From contig NW_027102713.1 in assembly GCF_036373705.1 (NCBI RefSeq), positions 95,593-159,592 of the forward strand: DNA of 64,000 nt, given 5' to 3'. Shown here in pieces: positions 30,601 to 42,517 of the stretch. The stretch is from Amia ocellicauda (Eukaryota; Chordata; Actinopteri; Amiiformes; Amiidae). Every line of letters begins with the position of its first letter. Position 1 is the stretch's first letter. Both the position numbers and the translations under genes were made by a program. A model generated the notes under the pieces. It did not search any database. It had not been told where the DNA came from and saw nothing but the letters and a program-made list of their open reading frames with translations.

Positions 30601-31701
30601 TGTATGGGTTTCAGGATGTGTCTGAAATTTCACAAATACTTCCTTTACCTCACAACGGTACCACACAACAATTTTTAAAGACAACAACTCCTCAAACATG
30701 GCAATGTCTGAAAAGGCAACCATCTGTTGAGAGTTTAAGCCGGCCCTCTGATGAAGCATTAAAGCCTCTTGCATAGCTTGGGGTTCAGGCATGTCGGGGG
30801 TGAGTAGTTTTATTAAACTGTAAGCAAAACAGAGCTTATTGTCCCCATTGGAACTCACCACTAATTGCCTGAGCTTGTTCCTAATTATGTCGTTCTTCAA
30901 GCATTTCGACAGTCTTCTAAGCGCCCTACCCTCAGGGTTAGGAACCACATTCATTACCAGAGACAGACTTTCATCAGCTAAGATGGATGCGTTACTTTGC
31001 AATAACGCTTCGATTTTAGCCAGAAATTCATCAACATCTAAATTATCTCCACTCAGCATTACAGATAGGTTGCTAAACAAATCATCCCCTCTGAGTTCTA
31101 ACTGTACAACATCTCGAGGTCTGACCCTTTCAGCAACCTGTTCAAGCATGTTTTGCAAGGCCTCGTGTATGTTGACAAATATTTCTGCATAATTGTCACA
31201 ATTTAAAAGATCTGCAAAATTAAAACGCTGAATCATTTCAAAATTGTTATAGGCCGGTCTATCTATAATCACGGGATCACTGGTACTTTTGGACACATCA
31301 TCATTTTGAACAAAGCCTTCAACCCCTACATTCTCACAGAGCATGTCATCCACAGCCTTATCAGTCTCAGAACCCTCCACATTCCGAACACCCCCACCGC
31401 TGACATCTACAAAACCCCCTTTTTGAGGAGGCTCATTTAAAGCCTGTAAAAGTCCTTCAAAGATATCCACCCGGTTAATGTCAAGACCCTCCTCTATAGT
31501 GACGGCTGCTTCTGCCGCCGTACTGTGTTCTAATTGTCTCAAATCATTTATAATAGGGGCAGAATTTGGTCGGGGTAGCGTCTCCAAAGCCTCCACCATT
31601 TCAAACAAATTGGGGTGAACTAGGGGTTGAACCTCTATAAGCGCTACCGTTGGGAGGTGGTTATTTAGATCATTGACCATTTGTAACAGGTCGGGGTTCA
31701 C
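27664..31701 (-). CDS. polB: Protein-primed DNA polymerase B, full-length but with motif B change, copy 2 (1345 aa)
   Basis: Same domain order as at 1390-5427. About 13 residue differences from copy 1. The most striking is Gly1116Arg in motif B (NSLWG becomes NSLWR), a position nearly invariant in family B polymerases. Others include Glu710Val just after Exo III, Gly259Arg and Asp30Asn. The mix of catalytic and non-catalytic replacements suggests decay without selection. Probably inactive. Confidence 0.92.
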   Translation of the reverse strand: MNPDLLQMVNDLNNHLPTVALIEVQPLVHPNLFEMVEALETLPRPNSAPIINDLRQLEHSTAAEAAVTIEEGLDINRVDIFEGLLQALNEPPQKGGFVDVSGGGVRNVEGSETDKAVDDMLCENVGVEGFVQNDDVSKSTSDPVIIDRPAYNNFEMIQRFNFADLLNCDNYAEIFVNIHEALQNMLEQVAERVRPRDVVQLELRGDDLFSNLSVMLSGDNLDVDEFLAKIEALLQSNASILADESLSLVMNVVPNPEGRALRRLSKCLKNDIIRNKLRQLVVSSNGDNKLCFAYSLIKLLTPDMPEPQAMQEALMLHQRAGLNSQQMVAFSDIAMFEELLSLKIVVWYRCEVKEVFVKFQTHPETHTQTLFLFLSDSHYFGIKSLTAFLGCSYVCHWCYKAFNDKLKHRCDGYCNVCFNPQCRKGLAPTIRCKDCLRICLSAFCFSEHKVQRAAAEGVKKRSYCDQTKYCPQCCLQYRFHEVKPHKCLEPRCRICNADLTPGSEHQCFIQPVKKEPPHNRYVFFDFECRQENGVHVANYIHCIDMLDCEWSASGESCVRDFFTRYRGPKYLNYTFIAHNAKGYDSYILMKYLVENGVTPKIIAQGSKIMCFTDEAFNQRYIDSLNFLPMKLSALPKALGFEAQKKGWFCHFFNTKDTQNYRGSYPPASYYGVDTMMSHEREEFFKWYNTVKGGVFDFREEMAAYCKNDVVILKEACLRFRTEVINTSGLDPLQSVTIASLCMKMYRSNFLQKNTIADTTSDNYRARQKNFSTVSIQWLEYLSARDNIFIRHALNQEEVKMGPYYLDGFSDVSGRRTAYEFAGCIYHGCPQCFDPNTFNPVTQKLCGDMYYDFQERIETLKNTYGLNVLVIWEHAWTTLKQQDVGVQRLMETLDFPERLEPRDALFGGRTNALCLHYEVKEGERVDYYDFTSLYPYVNKTKMYPVGHPTIVYRDFLEIGQYFGLIKVTMYPPRELFLPVLPYRCSGKLMFPLCRTCVETENQNTSCLHSDDERALTGVWCSIELDKAVEKGYRVGKVYEVWHFSEKSDTLFAEYIMTHLKGKQEASGYPSWCVDSAAKERYVQQYFEKEGIRLEPGNITVNPAKRQMSKLILNSLWRKFGERNNRLNTTLIKTPEQFIEFIFSKQHAVSHFQFLNDHVAQVQWRAPKDFPTKQGNVNVFIAVFTTAYARLDLYNLMDQLQERTLYHDTDSVIFVTRPGDWVPPLGDYLGELTSELDPQDHIVEFVSGGPKTYAYRTAAGKTCMKVKGFTLNHCNNKLINIKSLTTLVQSFVTEKDAPPREIITAGNQIYHNKKGYTLENRSLNKRFRVVYNKRVLKTDYTTLPYGY

Positions 31702-31901
31702 GGTAAGTCTGGTAATTCACATTCTATCGGTGGTGATTGGGGGTTATTTAAATCATTTATCATTTGTAATAGTTCCTGGTTCATTGGGACATCAGAGGAG
31801 TTCACAACAGGGCCGAGGGTGTTCTCTCGGGAAGGTCTTTTTGGGGCCCTAACTTGTTCATAATCCTTTAGTTTGTGAGTTCTTTTACCAAGTCCGGACA
31901 T
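31698..31901 (-). CDS. Small ORF overlapping the polymerase start, copy 2 (67 aa)
   Basis: Same as at 5424-5627, with the LLQMINDLNN motif. Confidence 0.5.
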   Translation of the reverse strand: MSGLGKRTHKLKDYEQVRAPKRPSRENTLGPVVNSSDVPMNQELLQMINDLNNPQSPPIECELPDLP

Positions 31902-31964
31902 TTTTTTTATTTTTTATTTTTCCAACAACCCACAATAGTAAGGCGTTTTGTATCTATTAAAACA

Positions 31965-34002
31965 TTAAATACGGTACAATTCGTTAGTAAGGGTATTAAT
32001 AAGGGTGTTTTGGCTCTCTATCACAAGGTTTTGCCCCACTAACACAAGTCTTTGATTTAGTAACAAGGTATGTAGCAACTCATGCCGACCTTCAGGAAGT
32101 AGCTCCGGGGGATGGTGTCCTGGCTCAGCTGCAAAGGATGGTCGCTCCGGTAAATCTCGGTCGAAGGAGGCAGGGAGCGAGCGTATACTCACGGACGGAG
32201 ACCAAGAAGGCCTTTGCGGTGACACCCTGGCCAATCGCGGTGTACTGTTCAGCGTTTCTGTAGCCAAGAAACGGGGCTGGGGGGACGATGTTGAAACCAG
32301 TCCGTCGTTGGGTGGTGTGTCAACCCTGACTGACGGCGACCCCTGAGGTTGTTGGTTGCCTGTATTTGTTCCGCCCGACAATGCGGCGGGCTGAATCTGG
32401 ATTGTTGAATTACCCCCAGAAGGCTGTGGCCTGAGTAGATGTTGGGGGGTCTCCAAGACCACCGTGGGGGATCCTCTCGGTGATCTCTCCGGGGAAGATG
32501 TTTGATCCCACTTAGACGGGGTAATTGTCCTCAATAGCTCATCCACAGAATGACTATCCCAAGAGTCTTGGGAAGAATAAAAATATACATTACATTTACA
32601 TCTTTAAACGGCGACAGAAATCAAACTTAAAACAACATGCCCAGGACCTTCAAAACCTTTAGCTTTTTTAGACCTTTGAAAATAGGCTTAGACATTCACT
32701 ACAACGCCTTATTATTTACAGACAATATATTTATTAGGACTTGATAATAAATGTAAAACAGAGAAGCCTCTGTAAATAAACTGTTTCTTAAATGTAATAT
32801 TGTTAATAAAACACTTTTTATACACACACACACACCACATTTCATTTTTAAACGAACCTTCCAAGTGTAAACGCTTCCTGATCCCGGGACTTCCTGTTTC
32901 ACAAACGTTTTCACGATCTGTTTAAATATTAAATACAATGAACACCTTCAAGCCTTTTCCTACAGCCACTTTAAAACAGAAGTATAATTGCGGGAGATAA
33001 GCCAAACAACTTACTAAAACCTTTCGGACAGCTTTACTTCCTAACCAGACGGTCGGGCAATCGGTCATTTCTAAACACATGCCCCAGAAACAAGCCTAGA
33101 CCTGTCCGGACTTCTAATGATCTTTCCCAGAACCCCCAAGACCTACAGGAAATGGGCACCCCTCGCTTAAATATTAGCCCTCAACGGGCAAACAAAACCC
33201 TTTTAAAAACATTAAAGTTTGAAAGATCTTACTTACCTCCAAAGAATAATCGTTTCTTATGTTTTTCAGCTGGTTTAGCTTTTTGCACTTCTGTGAAGGT
33301 AAGAGACATGTTTAACCTTTAACCACCCCGCTTTATAAAAAGCTTTAACCTCTTACAAGCGGCAGATATATACTCACCGCTATCAGATACAGGGGCTGAC
33401 GGCCTTTCAGATTCTTGAAAGGTTACGGTTCTCGAAGGTAAAACTAAACAAGCCCTCGATGTGGAAGGCCTTTCGTTGTCTCGAACCACGTTTCTTAATA
33501 CTGTTAGAAAGGATATTTTTTAAAATTAACAAAACGGGCCTCAAACATCTTACAGAAACGTTATACAAACAAACAGGGGTTTAGTTCTTACCCGGTCGGC
33601 AGACAGCCTGTCTAGGGACAACCACTTCTCTTGGTTGATCCTCGGAGACATTAATCACAGGCCTTTCGATAGTTTCTGTGTAATTAAAGAGACCGCCATT
33701 AATATATATTAAAACGTTTTCATAACTCTAAGGAGCCGCTTCAAAACACAACCACACACCCATACATAAGAACCCTTGAGCGCAAACACAAAAATCTTAC
33801 CGTCGTTGTTCCAGATGATCTCCTCAGCGTTGGGAATTAACTCCTGTTGACTGGCTGAAAAATAATTTTACAGAACTTAAAACAGATGTTATAACCTTAT
33901 TTACAATACATGCCCACAACCCGCTCTGAGTCAATGAAAATAATCTGAAGACTTACCTAAAAACTCGTTTAAATCGAAGTCGTTGATGTTGTTTCCGGAC
34001 AT
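31965..34002 (-). CDS. Six-exon spliced gene, copy 2
   Basis: Exons 33957-34002, 33801-33854, 33592-33675, 33378-33500, 33237-33290 and 31965-32566, all with the same splice signals and phase 1 junctions as copy 1. One exon 5 residue differs (Pro for Gln). The frame is intact in both copies, which supports the model. Confidence 0.65.
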
Positions 34003-34069
34003 TGTTGACCTTTAGGCTTAAATCGAAAGGTCAGTATGAGTCTGTCGAGCTGAAGACCAGACCTTCATA

Positions 34070-34075
34070 CTTATA
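34070..34075 (-). promoter_or_regulatory. TATA box of the spliced gene, copy 2
   Basis: TATAAG on the minus strand, 68 bp upstream of the ATG at 34002. Confidence 0.6.
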
Positions 34076-35376
34076 CTGATGGCCGGATGCCGGATCTGCT
34101 TGTAAGGCATTGTTCTGGGCTGGCCTTTGTGCCGTCCTGTTACCAATTAACATATCAAAACCAACCAATAAAATGACCCTGCATCAATTTCAAATAGAAA
34201 CCAGATGGTGACGATCTCTCTCCTCTCTACTCTAAACTTTTATTAGAACCTTTTGGTCTCTCAAAAAAACATTTTTAAGCATCAAGACCTATAGTCAATA
34301 AACACTAAGAATATTTCAGGCCTTTATACGCGCTAAAAAACAACCTGAGCCAAGAAAATAACTATAAAGATCTAAAATAAGTAGCGCTTTTACAGTGATT
34401 TTTTATTTTTTTTTAATAGCGATGCTTTCTTTGGTATTAAACAAGTCACAAACTACTCAGAACAGCGTTTATCCCCACAAAAGAGATATTTGGGTTTATT
34501 TTACAAAGCTTATAAATTATATAGTTTAAAAGTATTCTGAATGTTTTGAGACCACACGCCATGCCTACGTTTGTCTGAGCCCACCCCCGTCCCCCGTGGT
34601 GTGAGTGATTTAGCCTTGAGTGTTGTGATCTATTTAGCATTGAGTGATCAGTTGTTTTTATTTTTTAAATGATTCCTTATCATCAGGGATTGAGCCTGCT
34701 AAAATACCTTAAAAACATATCCTTATCTTAAGTCTAACTCTTATGAGCTTTAAGACCCTAGAATGTATTTAAGTAAAACGAATGAACACATTATGTGTGA
34801 GATAAAATATAACCACAGCTTTTTTTTTTTTTTTTTTTTTTTTACAAAAACAATTAACCTATACCGACAAACACCCACACACACACACACCCTCTTTTTT
34901 TAAATTTTATTTTTAATTAAATTTGAGGGGAGAGACAGAGCCATATACATTGGGGTTAACATAAGTACCCTATGCAAAACAGGAATTGTTAGGACCTGTG
35001 ACCATTACAGACAACAGAACTTGTTGATCTTATAAAATGATTGGGCGAGAGAGAGAGATATAGAGACAGACAGAGACAGAGCCAGTGTGAATATGATAAA
35101 CGCACTATTCAAAATGGCATTGTTAAGACCTGGGACCATTACAGACAACAGAACTTGTTGATCTTATAAAATGCTTGGGCGAGAGAGACAGAGAGAGAGA
35201 GACAGACAGAGACAGAGACAGAGACAGTGTGAATATGATAAACGCACTATTCAAAATGGCATTGTTAAGACCTGGGCCCCTTACATGTATATTTAAAAAA
35301 GACCCCCAACCACTACAGGAAGAGCCGACCCATTCACACTCTACAGTTGACCAACAAGAACAACAAGAACAACCGG
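34076..35376. other. Non-coding right arm of Maverick copy 2
   Basis: Same as copy 1: T-tract (about 34820-34843), CA repeat and minisatellite (about 34976-35290). No gene seen. Confidence 0.7.
34976..35290. repeat. Minisatellite, copy 2
   Basis: ATTGTTA(A/G)G blocks at 34984, 35118 and 35260, same periods as in copy 1. Confidence 0.85.
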
Positions 35377-35557
35377 TTATGGGTGGCCTTGTTGTTCAGG
35401 GTTTTAGGGGTGTACACTTTCTGACGGATATGACGTAGGAATAATTAAGGAAATAACTCTAAAATCACGCCCCCCAATTATGACGTAGGAATATTAATAA
35501 GCTTAGGGCATACGTCATAACAAAATAGGCCGCGCCCAAAAAACCCTACTATCTACT
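35377..35557 (-). repeat. Right TIR, copy 2 (181 bp)
   Basis: Inverted copy of 19859-20039; followed by the target duplication CCTGTG at 35558-35563. Confidence 0.95.
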
Positions 35558-35853
35558 CCTGTGTGGTGCATTTTCTCTCTCTCTATCTGTGATTAAATCC
35601 TTACTTATATACATATGTCCATGAACGTTTCTGGAGCTCATGTAAATCACATCACACGACGGGCCGTGTTCTTTTCGGTCACTTTGAAAGTTTTGCTCAT
35701 GACAATCCTTTTCTATTGCGGCACGATGGCTGCCACCGAGGAAGGAAAGTCGTCCGCAGTTGGCTGCAAGCTTGCCTGAAGCGCAGGAAAGGACTTACTC
35801 GCGACGTGCCACTTAAAGACTGAAGAAGTGGGGGTCGGCCTCACCGAGAGCCC

Positions 35854-37762
35854 TGAGGATTAGCTCACGTGGTAGAGCGCTCGCTTAGCATTGTAGCGTT
35901 ATGTTGGGTGTATTTGGATAAGAGCATTTGGGCTCTGAGCTGAAGCACTGATCTAAAGAAAACCTCTCCCCCCCAAAGTTATCAGATTCCCTTAGCTCAT
36001 CAGCTTGGAACTGGTTTGCATCAAAGTGACAGTTTTGGGGAGGATGGCACCAAGAAGAGGCCAAATAGTTTGGAATTCTGCTATGAGATGTCTGGAGAAA
36101 GGGGCCTGTAGGTGATAAAAACTCTTTGAAGTGGACGAGAGCCGAAATCCCGACATAGAGCTACGAACCCAGGCCAACCGGCATTTCCAAAAGATGGCAT
36201 GGATTGACATCAGTCATAAATCAAGCCCCCCTCCAATAGGACACTGGGGGCTGAAACCGAAATCCAATCTCAAAAACTCAAGAACCAATCACCTCTTGAT
36301 CTGACAGACTATAAGGAACAGCGGACAGTCTTTCTCGCTCTCTCTCACCTGAACCAGTAACTCGCTGCCACAGCTCAACCTGTAGCTCTGTTGCCAGAAC
36401 CGGAACCAGAAACCAACTAAGTCTTTGCCGGCAACAGAAGAGTTAAACTGGGAGAAGGAGATTGAGCCGTACGAAGAATTCTTTTAAAGGACTTTATTAA
36501 ATAAAGAACTTTACAGACTGCGCTGCCCGCCTGTGCCCACCTGATCAGTGGAGTTTTACAGCTGGACAATTGACTAAGTCGACTGTATACGAAAGTGTCA
36601 GTCATTTAAATAGCTATTTGAGTCTTAAGAAACTTGACCCTTGGAACAAACACGGCCCTGCTTTCCTCAAAGACTTTGTCTTCAAATAAGTACGGTGAGA
36701 GACCCTGCTTGCCAAGAAGATTTTGTGCACAACCTTGGAGCCTTCAAACCAGTGGAAAATCTGTTTGGAAACGACTCTACTTTCGCGAAACCCCAACTTC
36801 CAGGTGTATCGACTGAGTGGAAGTTCTTGGACAAAGCCGAACCGGACTGCCTTTGTTCCAAACCACACGGACCTCGTGCCGTGTGCTGTTATCTGAGCCC
36901 GAAGCCAGAGAGGCCTCTCTGCGACGAAGTTCAGATAAGTTTAACAGTTTGGAGTTCATGATTCATGACATTTGAGAAATCAATTAGAAATGTTAATCTG
37001 TTATTCATAACTCTAGAATGTGTAATATCATTTAGTTTTCTTAAATATAAATGTGTGTTGCATTAAACTGTTTTGTTGATAATTTTAGAAATAAAATCTG
37101 TCAATGCCGAGAAATATCTTCTCATTCCTGTTTAACTGTTTAGTCTGAAATTGACACAAGTTAATAGACATTAGATTATTGGTGGCTCTGCCTATCCTTA
37201 ATCATTGAATAATAATCAGTTAAGGGAAATTGTGGTAACAAGTAATGATAGGATCTTTCTCGGCACCTAAACGTGAATGAGACTGATATATATATATAAC
37301 GTGAAGTTACCTGACATAAATACTAACCTGCGTAGTTATTTAATGTCTGACTAATAATACTAACGAGAGACTCACCTTCGTCTTACTAACCGGTATTGTA
37401 GTCAATGTGTTTATAACCTTTTTTGTTTAACGATTTGTGTTATCATATGTGATCCCATGGTCTTTGATTTGGTCACGGAAGTGATTTGTCTTCGATTTGT
37501 TGATCTAGAGTTGAATTGTAATTAGTTTTTCCCTTTTGTATAATTAGTGTAGTGCTACATTTAGTCTTTGTTTTGAATACATTTGACAATTTATATCTTT
37601 GGAATTGGTGTCTGCGTCCAATTATTACAGAAATTGAGTTCTACAAGATTCCAGGATTCGTGATAAGGTGATACTCTAAATTCACTTCTTTAATTGAAAT
37701 GTATAAGTGTACCTTACGCTACAGCATGCGAGAGGCAGCGGGATCGATGCCCGCATTCTCCA
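35854..37762 (+). pseudogene. tRNA-Ala(AGC) split by solo LTR, unit 4
   Basis: 5' half 35854-35891, 3' half 37724-37762, GCAT on both sides. Confidence 0.88.
35892..37723. mobile_element. Solo LTR, unit 4 (1832 bp)
   Basis: Same LTR and position as in unit 1. Confidence 0.75.
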
Positions 37763-37966
37763 AGGCCTCAGGCGCTCGTGCCCCGGTTTCGGGGGAGAGT
37801 CGCTCACTTTTCTTGCCGCAGACACAGGCGCAAGGCATTGCCTGTTTGCCGTAAGGTTATCAGACACAACGCGCCGGCGACGGCTGCAGCATTAGCACGC
37901 CAGCTGGCCCTTCCGAAGTTCCCCAAAAACGACCGAGATGCCGCTTCGACGTCGTAACCCCAGGAA

Positions 37967-38620
37967 CGACCGCAAAGGCACTCCAACCCTCAATCTTCCG
38001 ATCCGAAGTCAGACCGAAGAGACTGTATGATGTTTTAGATTAAAGATAGTATGCAGACCGAGCAAGTTAGATTTATCGAGCTAGCAAACAGCCATTGAGG
38101 CACCTGTTCGGGACGTACCCTGTAGAAATTCCTGTCAACGATAAAAGGATCAAACGGTGGAGACAAAGCCCGCAGGATGTTTGTCAAAACTCTGTTTGTG
38201 GACTGAATGGCTTTCCCAGATTGGCAGGGACTGTTTTTGGTATTGACTGAGGGACAGTTGTAAAAGACAACCTCTCACCGGACCTCTGGCATACACCAAA
38301 GAAAGCCACCTCACCTCTCCCCCGGATCTCACAAAACACAATCCCCCCCGCCCCGAGGGAAGACAGACCGCAATCGGACTCGGGCTTGCACCTTTTGATT
38401 GGATGAACGGCCGCAAACATTCTATGTCATTTTCTTTTAAAGCTTCACTCGTGCTTGTAAAAAACCGAGGTCTCACTGAAAGAATGCCCTGACGTGGTTG
38501 CTTCCAAGCTAGCTGGTTTACAAAGTTCCTTTTCGCTTTAACGATGATTTCCAAGAAGGGAAATAATCTATCTGTAATCTGTCAACACAGGCACCTTCTT
38601 CTCCGTTAAGCCACGCGGTC
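37967..38620 (-). pseudogene. Split tRNA-Arg(UCG)-like gene, unit 4
   Basis: Same arrangement as unit 1. Confidence 0.58.
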
Positions 38621-38776
38621 ACCACCAGGAAGATGAACGCACCAGGCTGACCCGGAGTTTTCGCCAATTCGTCTCCAAGCCTCCCAAGAGGGAACATAAA
38701 CAGGCCTTATTCACAGACACAGGCCCTCACGCAGGTAGACCACCGCTTCACCGCCGCTGCCCCTGCCAAGGGCCCC

Positions 38777-38848
38777 AGGTCCCACCGAGACTTGAACTCG
38801 GATCGCTGGATTCAGAGTCCAGAGTGCTAACCATTACACCATGGAACC
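38777..38848 (-). tRNA. tRNA-Gln(CUG), unit 4
   Basis: 72 nt with CTCGG T-stem side; matches the vertebrate consensus. All arms paired. Confidence 0.94.
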
Positions 38849-38983
38849 AAGCCCGCTGCCCACCTCTTGCCCGTGACGAAAGTTTCTGCTCTACGCACAC
38901 GTCTCGCTCTGTCGCACGGCCAAGTCCAGAGTGAGCCAAGTTGCGCCCAGAGTGCTGCGTGTGGCGGGTCACTTCCGGAGCCG

Positions 38984-39055
38984 TCCCTGGTGGTCTAGTG
39001 GTCAGGATTCGGCGCTCTCACTGCCGCGGCCCGGGTTCGATTCCCGGTCAGGGAA
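38984..39055 (+). tRNA. tRNA-Glu(CUC), unit 4
   Basis: 72 nt; one C-to-T change just 3' of the anticodon (CTCACTGCC), at a stem position where a wobble pair may remain. Confidence 0.9.
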
Positions 39056-39379
39056 GGTGGATTTGTTGCTCTTCCCCTAGGACCTGTGTGGTGCATTTTC
39101 TCTCTCTCTATCTGTGATTAAATCCTTACTTATACACATATGTCCATGAACGTTTCTGGAGCTCATTGTACATCACATCACACGACGGGCCGTGATCTTT
39201 TCGGTCACTTTGAAAGTTTTGCTCATGACAATCCTTTTCTATTGCGGCACGATGGCTGCCACCGAGGAAGGAAAGTCGTCCGCAGTTGCCTGCAAGCTTG
39301 CCTGAAGCGCAGGAAAGGACTTACTCGCGACGTGCCACTTAAAGACTGAAGAAGTGGGGGTCGGCCTCACCGAGAGCCC

Positions 39380-41286
39380 TGAGGATTAGCTCACGTGGTA
39401 GAGCGCTCGCTTAGCATTATAGCGTTATGTTGGGTGTATTTGGATAAGAGCATTTGGGCTCTGAGCTGAAGCACTGATCTAAAGAAAACCTCTCCCCCCC
39501 AAAGTTATCAGATTCCCTTAGCTCATCAGCTTGGAAGTGGTTTGCATCAAAGTGACAGTTTTGGGGAGGATGGCACCAAGAAGAGGCCAAATAGTTTGGA
39601 ATTCTGCTATGAGATGTCTGGAGAAAGGGGCCTGTAGGTGATAAAAACTCTTTGAAGTGGACGAGAGCCGAAATCCCGACATAGAGCTACGAACCCAGGC
39701 CAACCGGCATTTCCAAAAGATGGCATGGATTGACATCAGTCATAAATCAAGCCCCCCTCCAATAGGACACTGGGGGCTGAAACCGAAATCCAATCTCAAA
39801 AACTCAAGAACAAATCACCTCTTGATCTGACAGACTATAAGGAACAGCGGACAGTCTTTCTCGCTCTCTCTCACCTGAACCAGTAACTCGCTGCCACAGC
39901 TCAACCTGTAGCTCTGTTGCCAGAACCGGAACCAGAAACCAACTAAGTCTTTGCCGGCAACAGAAGAGTTAAACTGGGAGAAGGAGATTGAGCCGTACGA
40001 AGAATTCTTTTAAAGGACTTTATTAAATAAAGAACTTTACAGACTGCGCTGCCCGCCTGTGCCCACCTGATCAGTGGAGTTTTACAGCTGGACAATTGAC
40101 TAAGTCGACTGTATACGAAAGTGTCAGTCATTTAAATAGCTATTTGAGTCTTAAGAAACTTGACCCTTGGAACAAACACGGCCCTGCTTTCCTCAAAGAC
40201 TTTGTCTCCAAATAAGTATGGTGAGAGACCCTGCTTGCCAAGAAGATTTTGTGCACAACCTTGGAGCCTTCAAACCAGTGGAAAATCTGTTTGGAAACGA
40301 CTCTACTTTCGCGAAACCCCAACTTCCAGGTGTATCGACTGAGTGGAAGTTCTTGGACAAAGCCGAACCGGACTGCCTTTGTTCCAAACCACACGGACCT
40401 CGTGCCGTGTGCTGTTATCTGAGCCCGAAGCCAGAGAGGCCTCTCTGCGACGAAGTTCAGATAAGTTTAACAGTTTGGAGTTCATGATTCATGACATTTG
40501 AGAAATCAATTAGAAATGTTAATCTGTGATTCATAACTCTAGAATGTGTAATATCATTTAGTTTTCTTAAATATAAATGTGTGTTGCAATAAACTGTTTT
40601 GTTGATAATTTTAGAAATAAAATCTGTCAACGCCGAGAAATATCTTCTCATTCCTGTTTAACTGTTTAGTCTGAAATTGACACAAGTTAATAGACATTAG
40701 ATTATTGGTGGCTCTGCCTATCCTTAATCATTGAATAATAATCAGTTAAGAGAAATTGTGGTAACAAGTAATGATAGGATCTTTCTCGGCACCTAAACGT
40801 GAATGAGACTGATATATATATAACGAGAAGTTACCTGACATAAATACTAACCTGCGTAGTTATTTAATGTCTGACTAATAATACTAACGAGAGACTCACC
40901 TTCGTCTTACTAACCGGTATTGTAGTCAATGTGTTTATAACCTTTTTTGTTTAACGATTTGTGTTATCATATGTGATCCCATGGTCTTTGATTTGGTCAC
41001 GGAAGTGATTTGTCTTCGATTTGTTGATCTAGAGTTGAATTGTAATTCGTTTTTCCCTTTTGTATAATTAGTGTAGTGCTACATTTAGTCTTTGTTTTGA
41101 ATACATTTGACAATTTATATCTTTGGAATTGGTGTCTGCGTCCAATTATTACAGAAATTGAGTTCTACAAGATTCCAGGATTCGTGATAAGGTGATACTA
41201 TAAATTCACTTCTTTAATTGAAATGTATAAGTGTACCTTACGCTACAGCATGCGAGAGGCAGCGGGATCGATGCCTGCATTCTCCA
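39380..41286 (+). pseudogene. tRNA-Ala(AGC) split by solo LTR, unit 5
   Basis: 5' half 39380-39417, 3' half 41248-41286, GCAT on both sides. The 3' half has a C-to-T change in GCCTGCAT. Confidence 0.87.
39418..41247. mobile_element. Solo LTR, unit 5 (1830 bp)
   Basis: The first dinucleotide is TA rather than TG (TATAGCGT), a point change; otherwise as in unit 1. Confidence 0.74.
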
Positions 41287-41490
41287 AGGCCTCAGGCGCT
41301 CGTGCCCCGGTTTCGGGGGAGAGTCGCTCACTTTTCTTGCCGCAGACACAGGCGCAAGGCATTGCCTGTTTGCCGTAAGGTTATCAGACACAACGCGCCG
41401 GCGACGGCTGCAGCATTAGCACGCCGGCTGGCCCTTCCGAAGTTCCCCAAAAACGACCGAGATGCCGCTTCGACGTCGTAACCCCAGGAA

Positions 41491-42144
41491 CGACCGCAAA
41501 GGCACTCCAACCCTCAATCTTCCGATCCGAAGTCAGACCAAAGAGACTGTATGATGTTTTAGATTAAAGATAGTATGCAGACCGAGCAAGTTAGATTTAT
41601 CGAGCTAGCAAACAGCCATTGAGGCACCTGTTCGGGACGTACCCTGTAGAAATTCCTGTCAACGATAAAAGGATCAAACGGTGGAGAAAAAGCCCGCAGG
41701 ATGTTTGTCAAAACTCTGTTTGTGGACTGAATGGCTTTCCCAGATTGGCAGGGACTGTTTTTGGTATTGACTGAGGGACAGTTGTAAAAGACAACCTCTC
41801 ACCGGACCTCTGGCATACACCAAAGAAAGCCACCTCACCTCTCCCCCGGATCTCACGAAACACAATCCCCCCCGCCCCCAGGGAAGACAGACCGCAATCG
41901 GACTCGGGCTTGCACCTTTTGATTGGATGAACGGCCGCAAACATTCTATGTCATTTTCTTTTAAAGCTTCACTCGTGCTTGTAAAAAACCGAGGTCTCAC
42001 TGAAAGAATGCCCTGACGTGGTTGCTTCCAAGCTAGCTGGTTTACAAAGTTCCTTTTCGCTTTAACGATGATTTCCAAGAAGGGAAATAATCTATCTGTA
42101 ATCTGTCAACACAGGCACCTTCTTCTCCGTTAAGCCACGCGGTC
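41491..42144 (-). pseudogene. Split tRNA-Arg(UCG)-like gene, unit 5
   Basis: Same arrangement as unit 1. Confidence 0.58.
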
Positions 42145-42311
42145 ACCACCAGGAAGATGAACGCACCAGGCCGACCCGGAGTTTTCGCCAATTCGTCTCC
42201 AAGCCTCCCAAGAGGGAACATAAACAGGCCTTATTCGCAGACACAGGCCCTCACGCAGGGAGACCACCGCTGCACCGCCGCTGCACCGCCGCTGCCCCTG
42301 CCAAGGGCCCC

Positions 42312-42382
42312 AGGTTCCACTTGACTTGAACTCGGATCGCTGGATTCAGGGTCCAGAGTGCTAACCATTACACCATGGAACC
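42312..42382 (-). pseudogene. tRNA-Gln(CUG) pseudogene, unit 5
   Basis: 71 nt. The T-stem 3' strand is altered and 1 nt short (GTCAAGTGG for GTCTCGGTGG), breaking the T stem. The base before the anticodon, normally U33, is C (CCCTG). Both changes argue against function. Confidence 0.8.
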
Positions 42383-42517
42383 AAGCCCGCTGCCCAACTC
42401 TTGCCCGTGATGAAGGTTTGTGTTCTACGCACACGTCTCGCTCTGTCGCACGGCCAAGTCCAGAGTGAGCCAAGTTGCGCCCAGAGTGCTGCGTGTGGCG
42501 GGTCACTTCCGGAGCCG

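Larger units (their letters stand above)
19859..35557 (+). mobile_element. Maverick/Polinton (adintovirus-like) element, copy 2, complete ends (15,699 bp)
   Basis: Bounded by 181-bp TIRs (19859-20039 and 35377-35557) that I see as identical, and by CCTGTG target duplications (19853-19858 and 35558-35563), the 6-bp size expected for Polintons. It carries integrase, protein-primed PolB, ATPase, protease and capsid genes. Defective: 890 bp are missing across penton, pX and major capsid genes relative to copy 3, and PolB and ATPase have changes in catalytic motifs. Confidence 0.96.
35558..39082 (+). repeat. tRNA-cluster repeat unit 4 (3525 bp)
   Basis: Follows Maverick copy 2; same order as unit 1. 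It shares GGAACTGG near 36007 with unit 7 only. Confidence 0.95.
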
